Assembly (NCBI RefSeq): GCF_001598335.1
Contig: NZ_BCYT01000016.1
Coordinates: forward strand, 1 to 64,000
Direction: 5' to 3'
Origin: Sphingobium abikonense NBRC 16140
GTDB taxonomy: Bacteria; Pseudomonadota; Alphaproteobacteria; Sphingomonadales; Sphingomonadaceae
Length of the DNA: 64,000 nucleotides
A model generated the notes under the pieces. The model had not been told where the DNA came from and did not search any database. It worked only from the letters and a program-made list of their open reading frames with translations. Within the stretch, counting starts at the first letter, position 1. Each line of letters begins with the position of its first letter. The position numbers were made by a program, and so were the translations under genes. Shown piece after piece: positions 61,618 through 64,000 of this stretch.

Positions 61618-62445
61618 TCAGCTATAGGGTGGACAGTGCAGGCCGGCCGGGCTTTGCGTAAAAATCTCGCATCCGGTTTCGGTGATGCCGATACTATGTT
61701 CAAATTGCGCCGACAGGCTGCGGTCGCGCGTCACCGCGGTCCAGCCATCGTCCAGCATGCGGACGTCCGGCTTGCCGATATTGATCATCGGCTCGATCGT
61801 GAAGAACATGCCCGGCCGCAATTCGGGACCCGTGCCGGGGCGGCCGATATGCACCACCTCCGGGCTGTCATGAAATACGCGGCCCAGGCCATGGCCGCAG
61901 AAATCGCGCACCACGCCATAACGATGCTTTTCGGCAAAGCGCTGGATCGCATGGCCGATGTCGCCCAGATGATTGCCGGGCTTCGCCTGCTCGATGCCCA
62001 GCATCAGGCATTCATAGGTAATCTCGACCAGTCGGCGTGCCTTGATCGGCGCGTCGCCGGCAATATACATGCGGCTGGTATCGCCGTGCCAGCCACCCAC
62101 CTGCGGCGTGACGTCGATGTTGAGGATGTCGCCATCCTTGATCTTCGTGTCGCCCGGAATGCCATGGCAGATGACATTGTTGAGGCTGATGCAGCAGCTG
62201 TGCGTGTAGCCGCGATAGCCCAGCGTCGCAGGGACGCCGCCGCCCTCCAGCGTCATGCGGCGCACGATATCGTCCAGTTCGCCGGTGGTGACGCCGGGCA
62301 CGACATGGGGGACCAGAGCGTCGAGTATCTCGGCTGCCAGCCGCCCGGCCTTGCGCATGCCTGCAAAGCCGGATTCGTCATGCAGCTTGATCGCGGTCGA
62401 TCGGCTCACCGGCGCATCGGCCGTCATCGTCATATATTCGGTCAT
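61618..62445 (-). CDS. map: Methionine aminopeptidase type I
   Basis: A 275-residue enzyme that removes the initiator methionine. Metal ligands: D in ILNIDVTPQVGG, D in WHGDTSRMY, H in FCGHGLGR, E in FFTIEPM and E in QFEHSIGIT. The ATG 62445 gives an N terminus of about 20 residues before the family core. It is divergent from the CinA-like gene, with 79 bases between starts. The dyads of the glnB promoter begin nine bases after its stop. Confidence 0.96.
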   Translation of the reverse strand: MTEYMTMTADAPVSRSTAIKLHDESGFAGMRKAGRLAAEILDALVPHVVPGVTTGELDDIVRRMTLEGGGVPATLGYRGYTHSCCISLNNVICHGIPGDTKIKDGDILNIDVTPQVGGWHGDTSRMYIAGDAPIKARRLVEITYECLMLGIEQAKPGNHLGDIGHAIQRFAEKHRYGVVRDFCGHGLGRVFHDSPEVVHIGRPGTGPELRPGMFFTIEPMINIGKPDVRMLDDGWTAVTRDRSLSAQFEHSIGITETGCEIFTQSPAGLHCPPYS

Positions 62446-62524
62446 GACCCGTTTATAATCGCTCGCACGCCATAATGCGAGGGGGCGTCTAGGCAGGGCG
62501 CGCGGGCGCGGCTATGACCGCGCC

Positions 62525-63286
62525 ATGCCTGATCCGAACCGCACCTGGACCGCCGCCCTGATCGTCATCGGTGACGAGATATTGTCGGGCCGGACGCAGG
62601 ACAGGAATGTGGCGCAGATCGCGACCTGGCTTAATGTCCAGGGCATCAGGCTGGCCGAAGTGCGCGTCGTCGCCGATGATCAGCCCGCCATTGTCGAGGC
62701 GGTCAATATCCTGCGTGCGCGCAATGATTATCTGTTCACCACCGGCGGCATCGGCCCCACTCATGATGACATCACCGTTGACGCCATTGCGGCGGCGCTG
62801 GGCGTCGAGGTCATTGTCCATCCCAAGGCGCGGGCAGTGCTTGAAAGCTATTATGAGACGCGCGGCGGCCTCACCGACGCGCGATTGCGCATGGCGCGCG
62901 TGCCAGATGGCGCGAGCCTGATCGAAAACCGCATGTCGGGCGCGCCGGGCATCCGGCACGGCAATATCTTCATCATGGCCGGGGTGCCTTCGATTACCGC
63001 CGGCATGCTCGAAGCCCTGACCGGCACGCTGGAGGGGGGCAGCCCGCTGCTGGCGACGACGATCGGCTGCTGGGTCGCCGAAAGCGAGGTTGCCGACCTG
63101 CTGGGCAAGACCGAGCGGGCGCATGAAGGCTGCCAGATCGGCAGCTACCCTTTTTTCCGCGAAGGCCGCACCGGCGCGAATTTCGTCGTGCGCTCGACGG
63201 ATCCGGCGCGGCTGGACGCCTGCGTGTCCGCGTTGACCGACGCGCTGGAGCAGGGCGGCTGGCCGGTGCATCCCGGCGGCATCTGA
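62525..63286 (+). CDS. CinA N-terminal/MoaB-like molybdopterin-binding family protein
   Basis: A 253-residue cytoplasmic protein. The first 170 residues are a MoaB/MogA-fold domain (ALIVIGDEILSGRTQDRNVA; YLFTTGGIGPTHDDITVDAI), as in CinA N-terminal domains; the rest is a shorter alpha/beta tail. Proteins of this type are annotated as competence/damage-inducible-like, but the activity of this branch is not settled. ATG 62525. trmJ converges eight bases beyond its stop. Confidence 0.9.
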   Translation: MPDPNRTWTAALIVIGDEILSGRTQDRNVAQIATWLNVQGIRLAEVRVVADDQPAIVEAVNILRARNDYLFTTGGIGPTHDDITVDAIAAALGVEVIVHPKARAVLESYYETRGGLTDARLRMARVPDGASLIENRMSGAPGIRHGNIFIMAGVPSITAGMLEALTGTLEGGSPLLATTIGCWVAESEVADLLGKTERAHEGCQIGSYPFFREGRTGANFVVRSTDPARLDACVSALTDALEQGGWPVHPGGI

Positions 63287-63294
63287 CCGGCGGG

Positions 63295-64000
63295 TCAGCG
63301 GGCGCGGGGGTTGCCCAGCGCGGACAATACGCCGCGCAATGTCCGTACCTCCAGATGATTCCAGCCCGGCTTGGTCAGCAGGTTGCGCAGTGTCCGCTTG
63401 GTCGCGGGCGCGCGATCGGGCGGGAAGAAATAGCCTGCGCTGTCCAACAGCGTTTCCAGCTGGCCGATCATCCCTTCCAGTTCCTCTTGCGGCGCGGGTT
63501 CGCCCAGATCGGACATGGTGGGCTGCGTCAGCGACGCCTGTTTCGACCATTCATAGGCGCACAGGATCACCGCCTGCGCCAGATTGAGCGATCCGAAGTC
63601 GGGGTTGATCGGCACCGTCAGTATCTTGCGCGCCAGCGCGACATCGTCGGTTTCCAGGCCCGATCGTTCCGGGCCGAAGACGAACGCGCTGCGCCCCGTC
63701 GCGCCATGGATTTCACGCGCCGCTTCCTCGGGCGTCACGACCGGCTTGGTCACGCCGCGCTTGCGTACCGTGGTCGCATAGACATGGGCGCAATCGGCAA
63801 CCGCATCGGCCAGCGTCTCATAGACCTGCGCGCCGTCCAGCACAACGTCCGCGCCCGCCGCTGCCGGCCCCGCATCAGGATTGGGCCAGCCATCGCGCGG
63901 GCTGACCAGCCGCATCTCGGTCAGCCCGAAATTCAGCATGGCCCGTGCTGCCTTGCCGATATTCTCGCCCAGTTGCGGGCGGACGAGGACGATTATGGGA
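63295..64000 (-). CDS. trmJ: tRNA/rRNA methyltransferase (TrmJ-type, SPOUT), cut by the window end
   Basis: The gene runs out of the window at its 5' end; 235 codons are seen. The visible N-terminal part reads PIIVLVRPQLGENIGKAARA then MLNFGL, the SPOUT start of TrmJ, which 2'-O-methylates position 32 of tRNA. Later signatures are VFGPERSGLETDDV, the knot SLNLAQAVILCAYEW and a C-terminal helical extension ending in ALGNPRAR. The real start lies beyond base 64000. Confidence 0.9.
   Translation of the reverse strand, partial: PIIVLVRPQLGENIGKAARAMLNFGLTEMRLVSPRDGWPNPDAGPAAAGADVVLDGAQVYETLADAVADCAHVYATTVRKRGVTKPVVTPEEAAREIHGATGRSAFVFGPERSGLETDDVALARKILTVPINPDFGSLNLAQAVILCAYEWSKQASLTQPTMSDLGEPAPQEELEGMIGQLETLLDSAGYFFPPDRAPATKRTLRNLLTKPGWNHLEVRTLRGVLSALGNPRAR

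Overview
The window reads as chromosome of a sphingomonad (Alphaproteobacteria, Sphingomonadaceae; Sphingobium or Sphingomonas is most likely). This rests on high G+C, a fused lipoyl-PdhB, TrmFO, ChpT, DUF4170 and UPF0262 proteins, an RpoH directly downstream of an RluD-type pseudouridine synthase, and the gene order dnaG-rpoD. Most of it is housekeeping sequence with a few accessory insertions.

Layout. 1-9.7 kb: end of an unknown gene, a TonB-dependent receptor, a four-gene minus-strand set (UPF0262, degenerate GH25-like protein, cdd, dcd), dnaB, a palindromic intergenic repeat, a DUF885 Tat-exported protein and a YghU-type GST. 9.8-12 kb: groES-groEL with a CIRCE operator. 12-21.6 kb: GNAT, a diiron/heme-oxygenase-like protein with a lone receiver, an A+T-rich lipoprotein gene, a vWA protein, a soluble chemoreceptor, DUF817, GFA and MoxR proteins. 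21.7-26.7 kb: rpoD, dnaG, GIY-YIG protein and YqeY. 26.8-33.1 kb: carA, an RraB-like gene and an unknown gene, then carB, with a toxin-antitoxin pair inserted beside a duplicated carB 5' end. 33.2-41.3 kb: greA, rhomboid, DUF4170, a YqjD/YqjE-like envelope cluster, eno, ftsB and pdhA-pdhB. 41.4-48 kb: two tandem TadG-TadE-TadE sets; the second TadG gene carries an in-frame amber codon. 48-64 kb: squalene/phytoene-synthase-like protein, EF-hand protein, trmFO, a GbsR/MarR-type regulator with a membrane gene and paired operators, sodC, thpR, a BI-1 family protein, GST, rpoH, rluD, a JAMM protease, chpT, nitronate monooxygenase, glnA-glnB with a sigma-54-type promoter, map, a CinA-like protein and trmJ (cut by the window end).

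How they work together. Sigma factors RpoD and RpoH lie with a groESL operon that carries both an HrcA site and a promoter resembling the RpoH class. Pyrimidine supply is covered by carAB, cdd and dcd, next to replication genes dnaB and dnaG. Central carbon (eno, pdhAB) and nitrogen assimilation (glnB-glnA) are complete at the gene level, but pdhC and lpd are not here. ChpT (cell-cycle phosphorelay), FtsB and the Tad-type pilin-like genes suggest envelope and surface functions.

The best candidates for something undescribed are the carB insertion, the duplicated and broken Tad triad, and the small regulator-membrane protein unit at 51.2-52.3 kb with near-identical 19-base operators. I saw no rRNA, tRNA, CRISPR array, transposase, prophage or obvious new defence system. 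All family names come from reading motifs by eye; no database search was run.
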